DNA from: Lentibacter algarum
GTDB taxonomy: Bacteria; Pseudomonadota; Alphaproteobacteria; Rhodobacterales; Rhodobacteraceae
DNA length: 64,000 nt
Assembly: GCF_040580765.1 (NCBI RefSeq)
Contig: NZ_CP158687.1
Coordinates: forward strand, 2,108,001 to 2,172,000
Direction of reading: 5' to 3'
The notes under the pieces are model-generated. The model had not been told where the DNA came from, searched no databases, and saw only the letters and a list, made by a program, of their open reading frames with translations. Position 1 is the first letter of the stretch. Each line of letters begins with the position of its first letter. Positions 27,173-36,143 of this stretch are shown here, piece after piece. The translations under genes and the position numbers were made by a program.

Positions 27173-28048
27173 ATGACTCGGATCATTCCCGCCCTCAGCG
27201 AAATTTCCGCGCAGTATGATGCACTTTTTGTCGATCTCTGGGGCTGCGTTCATGATGGTGTGACAGCCTACCCTGAGGCTATCGCCGCGCTACAAGCATA
27301 CCGCAAGTCAGGCGGTATTGTGATCCTCGTAACAAACTCGCCCAAGCCCCGCGAAGGCGTTGCTGCACAGCTTGGCCAATTCGGTGTGCCTGCAGATGCC
27401 TATGACAGTATTGCCAGTTCAGGCGATTCGGCGCGTTCAGCTATGTTCCGCGGCATGGTCGGTGAAAAAGTCTATTTTATGGGCGAGTGGACACGTGATT
27501 CTGGCTTCTTTGACCCAATCGAAATCATCAATGACCCCGCCCATATCACTCGCGTACCGCTTCAAGAGGCGGAGGGCATCGTCTGCTGTGGCCCATTTGA
27601 TCCGATGGCAGATCCTGCAGTGAACCGTGCTGACTTTCTTTATGCCAAACAAAAAGGGATGAAACTCCTTTGCGCCAATCCAGACATCGTCGTTGATCGT
27701 GGCGAAGTCCGTGAATGGTGTGCCGGTGCGCTGGCAGCACTCTACACCGAAATGGGCGGTGAGAGTCTTTATTTTGGAAAGCCACACCCACCAATCTACG
27801 ATCTCGCACGCCGCCGCCTAAATGCTTTGGCTAACAAGGTGGACAGCTCACGAATACTCGCCATCGGGGATGGGATTCACACAGATATTCAAGGAGCGCA
27901 GGGCGAAGATATCGATTCTTTGTTTATCACTGGCGGCTTGGCCGCGTCAGAAACCAAAACGAAAGATCAACCAGACGCAGATGCGCTAGAAGCCTTCGTT
28001 ACAAAGCAAATGATCACCCCGACTTTTGCGATTGGCCGTCTCCGGTAA
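27173..28048 (+). CDS. TIGR01459 family HAD-type hydrolase
   Basis: A 291-residue HAD-superfamily phosphatase (class IIA, like NagD). The nucleophile motif is FVDLWGCVHDG with Asp21 and a distinctive Trp-Gly; VTNSPKPR corresponds to motif II and FGKPHPPIYDLA to motif III, with GDGIHTDIQGA as motif IV. The TIGR01459 group is restricted to alphaproteobacteria. An AAAGGAG site precedes the ATG. The substrate is unknown. Confidence 0.88.
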   Translation: MTRIIPALSEISAQYDALFVDLWGCVHDGVTAYPEAIAALQAYRKSGGIVILVTNSPKPREGVAAQLGQFGVPADAYDSIASSGDSARSAMFRGMVGEKVYFMGEWTRDSGFFDPIEIINDPAHITRVPLQEAEGIVCCGPFDPMADPAVNRADFLYAKQKGMKLLCANPDIVVDRGEVREWCAGALAALYTEMGGESLYFGKPHPPIYDLARRRLNALANKVDSSRILAIGDGIHTDIQGAQGEDIDSLFITGGLAASETKTKDQPDADALEAFVTKQMITPTFAIGRLR

Positions 28049-28175
28049 GCCTCATTTACATTTTTTAGCCTTGATTTTGCTGCAACTGCAAAGTAACAAT
28101 GTTTCAACATATAGGCCCATGTAATCCCTATTGTTGCTGAGACACGTCAAGCGCCACAAAACGAGAGAGGGCGAA

Positions 28176-28619
28176 ATGTTGGATAATCTGCCCCGCGGAA
28201 CTATTACCATCGAAGAAATCGAGATGGGCATGATGCGCTACCTGCGCAAAACCGTCACCGATGAAGACATCGAAATGTTCGCGCAGATTTCAACTGATAG
28301 AAACCCTGTTCATCTTGATGATGATTACGCACGCGATACTATTTTTGAGGGCAGGATTGCGCACGGGATGCTTACTGCGGGCCTCATTTCGGCTGTGATT
28401 GGTGAGCAGTTACCGGGTCATGGCACTGTTTATATGGGGCAGTCCCTTAAGTTCTTAGCGCCCGTGCGTCCCGGAGACACCGTGGTAGCAGAGGTCGAAG
28501 TGATCGGGATCGATGTTGCCAAGCGCCGCGTGCAACTCGAGACACGCTGTCTTGTAGACGGCAAGAAAGTCTTGGTTGGTGAGGCCACCGTCTTAGCGCC
28601 ATCAGGCAAGTTTGACTGA
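28176..28619 (+). CDS. MaoC family dehydratase
   Basis: A 147-residue hot-dog fold protein of the MaoC/PhaJ type, which hydrates trans-2-enoyl-CoA to the R-3-hydroxyacyl form. The hydratase-2 motif is clear: STDRNPVHLDDDYA (catalytic Asp and His) followed by FEGRIAHGML. ATG 28176 with GAGAGAGGG upstream is chosen over a 15-residue longer frame. With phaA and phaB 5 kb away it could channel fatty-acid intermediates into polyhydroxyalkanoate, but this is inference. Confidence 0.88.
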   Translation: MLDNLPRGTITIEEIEMGMMRYLRKTVTDEDIEMFAQISTDRNPVHLDDDYARDTIFEGRIAHGMLTAGLISAVIGEQLPGHGTVYMGQSLKFLAPVRPGDTVVAEVEVIGIDVAKRRVQLETRCLVDGKKVLVGEATVLAPSGKFD

Positions 28620-28831
28620 TCTCGTACCAAACGTATCGAATTGATCCCGCAAAACACTTCAGACGGGATGAAAACGACCAGACCGCAGAGTGCGGCGCTT
28701 TGGGACAAACTCATCTTATCCTGAGGGAAAATATATTTTTAAGCTGAGCGAGCGCCTTCGTGGCGCCGAGAAAAAAAGCGGAAAGCCTAGAGGCTCTTGC
28801 ACCCCGTGCCACCTAAGGCTACCCAAGCTTT

Positions 28832-29770
28832 ATGCGTGTGATCAATTCCTATCATAATACCCCAAAGGCCGATCGTGGAGCCGCTGTTGCTATCGGCAAC
28901 TTTGACGGCGTGCACCTTGGGCATCAGTCCGTAATCGACATCGCGCGCACCGCTGCCAACAAGGCAAAGGCCCCGCTCGGTGTGCTCACGTTCGAGCCGC
29001 ACCCGCGCGCATACTTTGCACCACAAACGCCAGCCTTCCGCCTGATGAGTCCTGTGGCTCGGCAAAATAGATTGACCAAACTGGGTGTCGAATACCTATA
29101 TGAACTGCCATTTAACGATAGCCTCGCAGCCTTGACGCCCGAACAATTTGCGCGTGAGGTTATCAGCGAGGGCCTCGGTTTGACACATGTCGTGATCGGC
29201 CAAGACTTTTGCTTTGGCAAAGCGCGCGCTGGAACGGCAGAAGACCTTTTGCACTTCGGTGAGAAAATGGGATTTGGTGTTAGCATTGCGCCACTTCTTG
29301 CCACGAAGGGTGCACAAGTCTCCTCCACAGCAATACGCACCGCACTCAGTGAGGGCCGCCCACAAGACGCGGCAGCTATGTTGGGCCACTGGCACAGGCT
29401 TGAAGGCGCAGTCCAACACGGCGAAAAGCGAGGCCGCGAGCTTGGATTTCCAACAGCAAACATGCACCTGACTGATCTACATTTGCCTAAGTTTGGCGTT
29501 TATGCAGTCGAGGTTGATGTGCTCACTGGACCAAACGCAGGCAAATACACAGGCGCGGCCTCTCTCGGCACACGACCAATGTTTGGCGAAAACACTCCAA
29601 ATCTGGAGACATATATTTTTGATTTCAAAGGTGATCTCTATGGAGAAACACTCTCGGTCGCTCTCGTTGAATACCTGCGCCCTGAGGAAACCTTCGGAAG
29701 CCTCGAGGCCTTTATCGCACAGATGCACTCTGACTGCGACGAAGCACGCAAAATATTGAGCGCACTATGA
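28832..29770 (+). CDS. ribF: Bifunctional riboflavin kinase/FAD synthetase
   Basis: RibF converts riboflavin to FMN and FMN to FAD. The 312-residue protein has the N-terminal adenylyltransferase domain with AIGNFDGVHLGHQSV (about residues 20-34), where HLGH is the nucleotide-binding motif. The C-terminal kinase domain contains RGRELGFPTANM and GAASLGTRPMFGE. No FMN riboswitch is visible upstream. It overlaps the following YkgJ-type gene by four bases (ATGA). Confidence 0.96.
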   Translation: MRVINSYHNTPKADRGAAVAIGNFDGVHLGHQSVIDIARTAANKAKAPLGVLTFEPHPRAYFAPQTPAFRLMSPVARQNRLTKLGVEYLYELPFNDSLAALTPEQFAREVISEGLGLTHVVIGQDFCFGKARAGTAEDLLHFGEKMGFGVSIAPLLATKGAQVSSTAIRTALSEGRPQDAAAMLGHWHRLEGAVQHGEKRGRELGFPTANMHLTDLHLPKFGVYAVEVDVLTGPNAGKYTGAASLGTRPMFGENTPNLETYIFDFKGDLYGETLSVALVEYLRPEETFGSLEAFIAQMHSDCDEARKILSAL

Positions 29771-30246
29771 ACGACGCAAAAGACCCGATCGAACGCGATG
29801 GACTCGCCCCCAGATTCTGGGAGCGCAAAACTCTCTCAGAGATGACTACGAAAGAATGGGAAGCGCTTTGTGATGGCTGCGGCAAATGTTGCTTGAACAA
29901 ACTTGAAGACGAAGACACAGGCGAGGTCGCCCTGACCCGTGTCGCCTGCCGCTTATTTGATGACACCACATGCCGCTGTGCCCAATACGAAACCCGACAC
30001 CAATTTGTGCCTGAGTGCATTAACCTCAAGTCTGAAAATCTTGACACCCATCTCTACTGGATGCCGACAACCTGCGCCTACAAACTTCTCTGGCAGGGAA
30101 AACCGCTCTATGAGTGGCATCCCCTGATCAGCGGCACAGCAGAGAGTGTACATACGGTAGGGATTTCCATGCAGCACCGTACTGTGCCAGAGTTTGAAAT
30201 CGCGGAAGAAGACTGGGAAGACCACATTATCGAGGAGCCAATCTAA
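29767..30246 (+). CDS. YcgN/UPF0260 family cysteine-cluster protein
   Basis: A 159-residue protein of the UPF0260 (YcgN) group, with an iron-sulfur or zinc-type cysteine cluster: CDGCGKCCLNKL near residue 36, then VACRLFDDTTCRCAQY and PEC. The rest, including TTCAYKLLWQGKPLYEWHPL, matches the family well. The biochemical role is unknown. It overlaps ribF upstream and touches the threonine aldolase start downstream, so it is part of a three-gene operon. Confidence 0.85.
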   Translation: MNDAKDPIERDGLAPRFWERKTLSEMTTKEWEALCDGCGKCCLNKLEDEDTGEVALTRVACRLFDDTTCRCAQYETRHQFVPECINLKSENLDTHLYWMPTTCAYKLLWQGKPLYEWHPLISGTAESVHTVGISMQHRTVPEFEIAEEDWEDHIIEEPI

Positions 30247-31292
30247 TGTATTTTGCCTCAGACAATTCAGGCCCTGCGCATCCTGAAGTTTTGGCCGCCC
30301 TCGCCCGTGCCAACACGGGTTACGCTATGCCATACGGCGCAGATATAATCATGGACGAAGTCCGTGAGACGCTTAGGTCGATCTTTGAAGCGCCAGAGGC
30401 CGCTGTCTATCTTGTTGCAACAGGAACAGCGGCGAACGCCTTGGCGCTTGCCACGATGTGCGCACCCTATGAGACAGTGTTTTGCTCGCCCACGGCCCAC
30501 ATCCATGAAGATGAATGCAACGCCCCAGAATTCTACACGGCGGGCGCAAAGCTATCGATCGTTGGCACGCTAGACCAGATGACCCCTGAAACTCTGCGCT
30601 CCAGTATTGAAGCACAACAAACCCGCGGCGTGCATGGACCCCAACGTGGTCCAGTTTCCATTACACAAGTGACAGAGCGCGGTGCAGTTCATTCACTCGC
30701 CCAGATCAAAGCACTTTCAGATGTGGCAAAGTCTTATGGGCTCGGCGTTCATCTAGACGGCGCACGCTTTGCAAACGCCCAAGCGGCTTTGGACTGCTCG
30801 GCAGCTGAAATGACTTGGAAGGCCGGCGTTGATGTCGTGTCCTTTGGCGGCACGAAGAATGGCTGCATGGGGGTTGAAGCTGTCATATTTTTCGACCCGA
30901 CCAAAGCATGGGAGTTCGAGTTGCGCCGCAAACGGGGCGCGCATCTCTTTTCAAAGCATCGCTTCCTCTCAGCCCAAATGCAGGCCTATTTGGCAGATGA
31001 CCTCTGGCTTAAATCAGCCAAACAAGCCAATATCAACTGTCAGCGCCTGGCATCAGGTCTTCGCACAGTCGAAGGTGCCCAGATTACGAACCGCCCCGAC
31101 GCCAACATCATTTTTGCAGAGCTGCCCCGCGCCGCCCACCAGAGGCTCGCCGCGGCAGGTGCACGTTATTATGTTTTGGCGGGAGATATTGACGCAGGCG
31201 ACCCAAATGAGCCCTTACCATGCCGTCTCGTTTGCGACTGGTCGATCTCTGAGGAACTTATCGACACATTCCTCGACGTGGCCAAAGGCTAA
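30246..31292 (+). CDS. ltaE: Low-specificity L-threonine aldolase
   Basis: A PLP-dependent aldolase of 348 residues, cleaving threonine or allo-threonine to glycine and acetaldehyde. The N-terminus MYFASDNSGPAHPEVL, the HLDGARFANA segment with the PLP-binding aspartate, and the Schiff-base lysine Lys204 in GGTKNGCMG are diagnostic. It shares one base with the stop of the upstream gene. Related beta-eliminating lyases look similar, but the motif order fits threonine aldolase best. Confidence 0.9.
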   Translation: MYFASDNSGPAHPEVLAALARANTGYAMPYGADIIMDEVRETLRSIFEAPEAAVYLVATGTAANALALATMCAPYETVFCSPTAHIHEDECNAPEFYTAGAKLSIVGTLDQMTPETLRSSIEAQQTRGVHGPQRGPVSITQVTERGAVHSLAQIKALSDVAKSYGLGVHLDGARFANAQAALDCSAAEMTWKAGVDVVSFGGTKNGCMGVEAVIFFDPTKAWEFELRRKRGAHLFSKHRFLSAQMQAYLADDLWLKSAKQANINCQRLASGLRTVEGAQITNRPDANIIFAELPRAAHQRLAAAGARYYVLAGDIDAGDPNEPLPCRLVCDWSISEELIDTFLDVAKG

Positions 31293-31318
31293 GTAATTAA
31301 CTCTGTTTTAAAGCCAAC

Positions 31319-31897
31319 TTACCTGGCTCTGAGCTCCTCATGGCGGAAGCACGTCGTCAAATGATCATTGGCAAGCCCGCAGGCTTCCATCCAAGCGTAG
31401 ACGATGGTTGGACCGCAAAACTTGAAGCCCCTTTCCTTCAAATTTTTCGAAAATTTTTGGGAGAGCGCTGTTTGCGGCGGCACGTCTAGCAAACTTCCCC
31501 AAGAATTCTGTAGCGGTGCGCCGCCCACAAAATTCCAGCAATAATCCGAGAACCCTTCTGCAGCCTCAATCTTGAGATATGCCTGAGCATTGGTAATTGT
31601 CGCTTCAATCTTGCCGCGATGACGGATTATGCCCTTATTTTTCAGTAACCGCTGCACATCCTCTTCGCCCCAATCGGCTATCACTTCTGGATTAAAGCCC
31701 TGAAACGCCTCACGAAAGTTATCTCTCTTGCGCAAGATAGTGATCCAACTCAAACCCGCCTGAAACCCGTCGAGCACCAGTTTCTCCCAAAGCGCACGGC
31801 TGTCCCATTCGGGCACACCCCACTCCTCATCATGATAGCGAACATACTCAGGGTCTTCCCCATGCCAGCCACATCTTATCGGTAATTTCTCTGTCAT
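31319..31897 (-). CDS. tag: DNA-3-methyladenine glycosylase I
   Basis: Tag excises 3-methyladenine from alkylated DNA. The 192-residue protein has the zinc snap residues Cys9 and His22 at the N-terminus and His179 and Cys183 near the C-terminus, matching the spacing of the E. coli enzyme. The substrate glutamate is Glu38 in ALWEKLVLDGFQAGLSW. It is convergent with the threonine aldolase gene and stands alone. Confidence 0.95.
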   Translation of the reverse strand: MTEKLPIRCGWHGEDPEYVRYHDEEWGVPEWDSRALWEKLVLDGFQAGLSWITILRKRDNFREAFQGFNPEVIADWGEEDVQRLLKNKGIIRHRGKIEATITNAQAYLKIEAAEGFSDYCWNFVGGAPLQNSWGSLLDVPPQTALSQKFSKNLKERGFKFCGPTIVYAWMEACGLANDHLTTCFRHEELRAR

Positions 31898-32002
31898 TTT
31901 CAGGACTCAGCTAAATTTTAAGGCAATTTCTTTGCTTAAACGGTTGTTAGCACATCTCACGTAATTCTCCCAACGTCAGTGGCATCACTCGGGAACACTA
32001 GG

Positions 32003-32842
32003 ATGAAGAATATCAAACGGCCAGTTGCGGCTCATGGAGACGATGTGAACAATCCATTGGGCTATGCTGTGACTGCGCGTGATAAGTCAGCGATGCAAAT
32101 GGTTGAAGTCGCTCTGCGACAAAAACAAGTTTTACTAGCCTATCAACCGATCATGCATGCTCATGCGCCATATAAGGTCGCCTTTTACGAAGCCCTTGTC
32201 CGCCTCACGGATGAGACTGGCCGCATCATTCCAGCCAAGGAATTCATCCACGAAATAGAAACCACCGAGCTAGGGCGGATCATGGATTGCATTGCCCTTG
32301 AAAAAGGCTTGCGTACGCTCGCTCGACAGCCAGATCTGCGTCTTTCAATCAATATGTCAGCTCGATCAATTGGATATCCGCGCTGGATCAGAACCCTCAA
32401 GCAGGGCTTGCAGCGCAATGTGACGGTCGGCGAACGCCTGATCCTCGAAATTACCGAAAGTTCTGCGATGACCGTTCCCGAACTGGTTATCGCCTTTATG
32501 AACGAAATACAGTCTAAAGGGGTGAGCTTTGCGCTGGATGATTTCGGAGCTGGCTACACCTCCTTTCGTTATCTGCGGGATTTTTACTTTGATATCCTGA
32601 AAATAGACGGTCAATTCATTCGAGGGATTGCTCAAAACCCAGACAATCAGGTTCTCACAAGTGCGCTCAAGGCAATTGCCGATCAGTTTGACATGCTTAC
32701 CGTTGCCGAGTTTGTCGAAAATCGCGAAGATGCTGTCTTTTTGGCCGATCTAGGAATTGACTGTTTGCAAGGCTACTTCTTCTCTGCCCCCACCATCAGC
32801 CCTGTTTGGGACCGAAACCAAAAGGATGAGCGCAGCGCGTGA
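32003..32842 (+). CDS. EAL domain protein, putative c-di-GMP phosphodiesterase
   Basis: A 279-residue stand-alone EAL domain. The catalytic set seems complete: YEALVRL (EAL), SINMSARS with the metal Asn, EITESS, LDDFGAGYTSF with the DD pair, KIDGQFI with the lysine, AEFVEN with the late Glu and QGYFFSAP with the Gln. It is therefore probably active in linearising c-di-GMP. The roughly 35 residues before the domain are not a known sensor. A GTG at 31979 would add eight residues. A membrane diguanylate cyclase at 41068 could be a counterpart. Confidence 0.88.
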   Translation: MKNIKRPVAAHGDDVNNPLGYAVTARDKSAMQMVEVALRQKQVLLAYQPIMHAHAPYKVAFYEALVRLTDETGRIIPAKEFIHEIETTELGRIMDCIALEKGLRTLARQPDLRLSINMSARSIGYPRWIRTLKQGLQRNVTVGERLILEITESSAMTVPELVIAFMNEIQSKGVSFALDDFGAGYTSFRYLRDFYFDILKIDGQFIRGIAQNPDNQVLTSALKAIADQFDMLTVAEFVENREDAVFLADLGIDCLQGYFFSAPTISPVWDRNQKDERSA

Positions 32843-32871
32843 CCCTGCGTCGCTTGGTCTTAGCAGGGTTG

Positions 32872-32888
32872 TTGCCGCAATGCGGCAA
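32872..32888 (+). promoter_or_regulatory. Candidate PhaR operator upstream of phaA
   Basis: TTGCCGCA-A-TGCGGCAA is a 17-base dyad, followed by further TGC-rich sequence, and ends about 70 bases before phaA. PhaR, the polyhydroxybutyrate repressor of Rhodobacter and Paracoccus, is known to prefer TGC-rich dyads of this appearance. The assignment is by resemblance. Confidence 0.5.
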
Positions 32889-32957
32889 ATGCGGTATGCC
32901 AATCCCAACTGCTTACGCCGCAACTGTGGCTAAGTCTTTTCTGGGAAAGGAATGCTC

Positions 32958-34133
32958 ATGACTAATGTTGTAATCGCCTCCGCTGCTCGTACGGCAGTTG
33001 GTTCGTTTGGAGGCTCGTTTGCCAATACTCCGGCTCACGACCTTGGTGCTGCTATTTTGGAAGCCGTCGTAGAGCGCGCAGGCATCGCCAAAAACGAAGT
33101 TTCTGAAACAATTCTCGGTCAGGTCCTTACGGCTGGTCAAGGCCAAAACCCTGCTCGCCAAGCACATATCAACGCGGGCCTACCCATTGAGAGCTCAGCA
33201 TGGAGTATCAATCAGGTATGCGGTTCTGGCCTTCGCGCCGTAGCTCTTGGCGCTCAGCATATTCAACTGGGTGACGCCGACATCGTCGCAGCTGGCGGCC
33301 AAGAAAATATGTCCCTTAGCCCCCACGTTGCGCACCTGCGCGATGGGATCAAAATGGGTGATATGAAGTACATCGATAGTATGATCCGCGATGGACTTTG
33401 GGATGCCTTCAACAACTACCACATGGGCCAAACCGCTGAAAACGTAGCCGAAAAATGGCAAATCAGCCGTGATGAGCAAGACGCTTTCGCTGTTGCTTCA
33501 CAAAACAAAGCGGAATCGGCTCAAAAAGCTGGCAAATTTGCAAATGAAATTGCCGCCTTTACAGTCAAGACGCGCAAGGGCGAAACGGTCGTGGACGCTG
33601 ACGAATATATTCGCCACGGTGCTACGATGGAAGCGATGCAAAAGTTGCGCCCAGCCTTTGCGAAAGACGGAACAGTGACAGCGGCAAATGCCTCTGGCCT
33701 CAACGATGGTGCAGCTGCTGTGCTCCTGATGAGCGCTGACAATGCTGAAAAGCGCGGGATCGAACCACTCGCTCGGATTGTATCATATGCGACAGCGGGT
33801 CTTGATCCGACCGTCATGGGCGTCGGGCCAATTTACGCCAGCCGCAAAGCTCTCGAAAAAGCGGGCTGGAGCGCAAGCGATCTTGATCTTGTGGAAGCAA
33901 ATGAAGCCTTTGCTGCGCAGGCCTGCGCCGTCAACAAAGAGATGGGTTGGGATCCAGAGATCGTCAACGTTAACGGCGGCGCAATTGCGATTGGCCACCC
34001 GATCGGTGCCTCAGGCTGCCGCGTTCTCAATACATTGCTTTTTGAAATGCAGCGCCGTGATGCCAAGAAAGGCCTTGCAACACTTTGCATCGGGGGAGGC
34101 ATGGGCGTAGCACTTTGCGTTGAGCGCCCTTAA
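32958..34133 (+). CDS. phaA: Acetyl-CoA acetyltransferase (beta-ketothiolase)
   Basis: The enzyme condenses two acetyl-CoA to acetoacetyl-CoA, the first step of polyhydroxybutyrate synthesis. The 391-residue protein has nucleophile Cys88 ([10 protein letters not shown]), His347 in GHPIGASGC and Cys377 in TLCIGGGMG, nearly the numbering of the Zoogloea thiolase. ATG 32958 is preferred over 32952 because AAAGGA (32946-32951) leaves a proper 6-base spacing only for the later ATG. It is followed by a strong terminator and then phaB. Confidence 0.96.
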   Translation: MTNVVIASAARTAVGSFGGSFANTPAHDLGAAILEAVVERAGIAKNEVSETILGQVLTAGQGQNPARQAHINAGLPIESSAWSINQVCGSGLRAVALGAQHIQLGDADIVAAGGQENMSLSPHVAHLRDGIKMGDMKYIDSMIRDGLWDAFNNYHMGQTAENVAEKWQISRDEQDAFAVASQNKAESAQKAGKFANEIAAFTVKTRKGETVVDADEYIRHGATMEAMQKLRPAFAKDGTVTAANASGLNDGAAAVLLMSADNAEKRGIEPLARIVSYATAGLDPTVMGVGPIYASRKALEKAGWSASDLDLVEANEAFAAQACAVNKEMGWDPEIVNVNGGAIAIGHPIGASGCRVLNTLLFEMQRRDAKKGLATLCIGGGMGVALCVERP

Positions 34134-34157
34134 CTTACCCGAAATAAAGACTTATCG

Positions 34158-34190
34158 CGGGGCGCTCCAGATGGAGCGCCCCGTTTTTTT
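34158..34190 (+). terminator. Strong terminator of phaA
   Basis: CGGGGCGCTCC (34158-34168) and GGAGCGCCCCG (34173-34183) form an 11-bp stem with a 4-base loop, followed by seven T. It is a textbook intrinsic terminator between phaA and phaB. Confidence 0.93.
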
Positions 34191-34208
34191 GCCCCTGCAG
34201 CATTTTGC

Positions 34209-34237
34209 TTGCGCAACATTATTGCTTAAACTATACG
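34209..34237 (+). promoter_or_regulatory. Candidate phaB promoter
   Basis: TTGCGC (34209-34214), 17 bases, TATACG (34232-34237). The -35 overlaps the palindrome TTGCGCAA in a TGC-rich stretch, which could bind the same regulator as the dyad before phaA. Confidence 0.45.
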
Positions 34238-34282
34238 CAATTGGTAATAGGATTACCTAATTTAAGTGTGGAGAATGACATC

Positions 34283-35005
34283 ATGACAAGAACAGCATTG
34301 GTTACCGGCGGATCTCGTGGGATTGGGGCGGCGATTGCAAAACGGTTGAAAGACGATGGCTACAATGTTGCCGCGACTTATGCTGGCAATGATGATGCCG
34401 CCGCTGCCTTTACCGCTGAGACCGGCATCAAGACTTACAAGTGGAATGTGGCCGACTATGATGAGTCTGCTGCTGGGCTTGCGAAAGTCGAAGCCGAGGT
34501 TGGTCCGATTGATGTCGTGGTCGCAAACGCGGGCATTACGCGCGACGCGCCTTTCCACAAAATGACACCACAGCAATGGCACGAAGTGATCGATACAAAC
34601 CTCACAGGTGTTTTCAACACGGTTCACCCGATCTGGAACGGTATGCGGGAACGAAAATTTGGTCGTGTGATCGTCATTAGCTCAATCAATGGACAAAAGG
34701 GCCAGTTCGCCCAAGTCAACTACGCAGCAACAAAAGCTGGGGACTTGGGGATTGTAAAATCACTGGCCCAAGAAGGTGCGCGCGCTGGTATCACCGCGAA
34801 CGCGATCTGCCCTGGGTATATCGCCACAGAAATGGTCATGGCTGTTCCTGAAAAAGTCCGCGAGTCCATCATTGGCCAGATTCCAGCAGGCCGTCTGGGC
34901 GAGCCTGAAGAAATCGCGCGCTGCGTTGCCTTCCTCGCCTCTGATGACGCGGGCTTCATCAACGGCTCCACGATCTCGGCAAATGGTGGTCAGTTCTTCG
35001 TCTAA
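34283..35005 (+). CDS. phaB: Acetoacetyl-CoA reductase
   Basis: A 240-residue short-chain reductase that makes (R)-3-hydroxybutyryl-CoA with NADPH for polyhydroxybutyrate. The cofactor motif is VTGGSRGIG near the N-terminus, NAGITRDAPFHKM is the PhaB/FabG-type substrate region, and the catalytic Tyr-x3-Lys is in YAATKAG. Assignment to PhaB rather than FabG follows from GQKGQFAQVNYAATKAG and the phaA neighbour. The ATG at 34283 has GGAG ten bases upstream; a longer frame from 34205 overlaps the promoter. Confidence 0.94.
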   Translation: MTRTALVTGGSRGIGAAIAKRLKDDGYNVAATYAGNDDAAAAFTAETGIKTYKWNVADYDESAAGLAKVEAEVGPIDVVVANAGITRDAPFHKMTPQQWHEVIDTNLTGVFNTVHPIWNGMRERKFGRVIVISSINGQKGQFAQVNYAATKAGDLGIVKSLAQEGARAGITANAICPGYIATEMVMAVPEKVRESIIGQIPAGRLGEPEEIARCVAFLASDDAGFINGSTISANGGQFFV

Positions 35006-35026
35006 ACGATCAACACCAAAGCTCTT

Positions 35027-35054
35027 GGCCGCGCTGAAAAGTGCGGCCTTTTCT
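35027..35054 (+). terminator. Terminator of phaB
   Basis: GGCCGCGCT (35027-35035) pairs with AGTGCGGCC (35040-35048) with one G-U pair and a GAAA tetraloop, followed by TTTTCT. Confidence 0.8.
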
Positions 35055-35073
35055 ATGTTCCTGCGATATAAAA

Positions 35074-35100
35074 AACGCGCCCCAAAATGTGAGGCGCGTT
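35074..35100 (-). terminator. Terminator of ydcH (minus strand)
   Basis: AACGCGCC (35074-35081) and GGCGCGTT (35093-35100) form an 8-bp stem; on the minus strand it is followed by a T-run. It separates phaB from the convergent ydcH-like gene. Confidence 0.75.
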
Positions 35101-35116
35101 AAAAATGCATTTAAAA

Positions 35117-35290
35117 TCAGGCTGATGTCGTCTCGAAGCGAGAGATTTGCTCTTTGATTTTAAGCTTTTGCTTTTTGAGGTCTGCGATTTCGGCATCTGA
35201 GGCACTTGGCGTGCGCTGGAGAGTTTCTACACGATCCGAGAGGGTCTGGTGTTTTCTCTTCAGTTCTTCAACATGGGAATTCAAGCTCAT
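35117..35290 (-). CDS. YdcH family (DUF465) small protein
   Basis: A 57-residue gene read directly from the minus strand. The protein starts MSLNSHVEELKRKHQTL and continues with VETLQRTPSASDAEI and LKKQKLKIKEQI, a charged two-helix hairpin typical of YdcH/DUF465 proteins. A GAGGAG ribosome site lies just upstream of the ATG and a terminator follows. Its function is unknown, although members are widely conserved and abundant. Confidence 0.88.
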   Translation of the reverse strand: MSLNSHVEELKRKHQTLSDRVETLQRTPSASDAEIADLKKQKLKIKEQISRFETTSA

Positions 35291-35384
35291 TGCAATCTCC
35301 TCTCAAAATGTTGCGTCTTCAGTCGAGCATATCAAACATAAGAAGTCACGCCGCAGATGCGAGAGGATGGGCAAAAAAATGCAA

Positions 35385-36143
35385 TCATTTTTTCGGGAAG
35401 GGCAAAGACACAGCATTGCGCAAAACTTCGGCAATCTCATCCGTGTAGCTTTCTGCGTCGGCTGTGTGCGCAACGCCCTTATGCATCAAGAGCCCAGCAT
35501 GCAAACGAAAGGCAGCGCGACCAGAGTGACGGGCGCGCAGCAAGACTAGCTGTGAGGGCTGGCCCGCGCGCGGCAGAATGGGCCATAGCTCACAAGAGCC
35601 AAGGTAGTCTGGTAGCCCTGCCAGCAGCTCAGGAACACGCTCGGCACGACAAATAAGCGTCAGATAACCTTTCGGCAGAAGGCGGCGCGCGGCGGCCTCA
35701 AGCCAGAGTGGAAGCGATGCGCCGCCCATTGCGGTTTCGCGGAGTGTGTCAGGGGCTTTGGAGCCTGTCTCACGATCAAAGTATGGAGGGTTGGTTAACA
35801 CATGGTGAAAGCGCCGTTCTTTCAACGCGGCGGGCATGTCAGCAACGTCTCCTTGATGGACCGTGAAGGGGATTTCGTTCTCGGCTGCGTTCTTCTCGGC
35901 CAATTCGGCGTAAAACGGTTGGAGTTCCAAGCCATGCAGCTCCAAGCCCTCGACACGCCGCCCCAGACAGAGCGCGGCGGCCCCTGCCCCGCAGCCCAGA
36001 TCAAGAACGCTCTCACCAGCTTTGGCGGCAATACTCGCCGCCAACAGCACAGGATCAACTCCTGCGCGGTAGCCTTGCTTTGGTTGCCAGAGCTTCAAGC
36101 GCCCGCCCAGAAAGGCGTCATGCGTGAGATCAGGGATGCTCAT
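35385..36143 (-). CDS. tRNA1(Val) (adenine(37)-N6)-methyltransferase-like protein
   Basis: A 252-residue Rossmann-fold methyltransferase. The SAM-binding motif is ESVLDLGCGAGAAALCLG, and the catalytic NPPY motif for N6-adenine methylation is in VLTNPPYFDRE. These and the length fit the TrmN6/YfiC group (COG4123), which modifies A37 of tRNA1(Val). The exact RNA target here is inferred. Start 36143 (MSIPDLTHDAF) overlaps the upstream DUF2007 gene by 14 bases, so the two are co-translated. Confidence 0.85.
   Translation of the reverse strand: MSIPDLTHDAFLGGRLKLWQPKQGYRAGVDPVLLAASIAAKAGESVLDLGCGAGAAALCLGRRVEGLELHGLELQPFYAELAEKNAAENEIPFTVHQGDVADMPAALKERRFHHVLTNPPYFDRETGSKAPDTLRETAMGGASLPLWLEAAARRLLPKGYLTLICRAERVPELLAGLPDYLGSCELWPILPRAGQPSQLVLLRARHSGRAAFRLHAGLLMHKGVAHTADAESYTDEIAEVLRNAVSLPFPKK

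Noticed and set aside
28668..28724. An 18-codon open frame (start ATG, stop TGA) between the MaoC gene and ribF
   Set aside because: The ribosome site is poor, the peptide has no recognisable features, and such short frames are common by chance.
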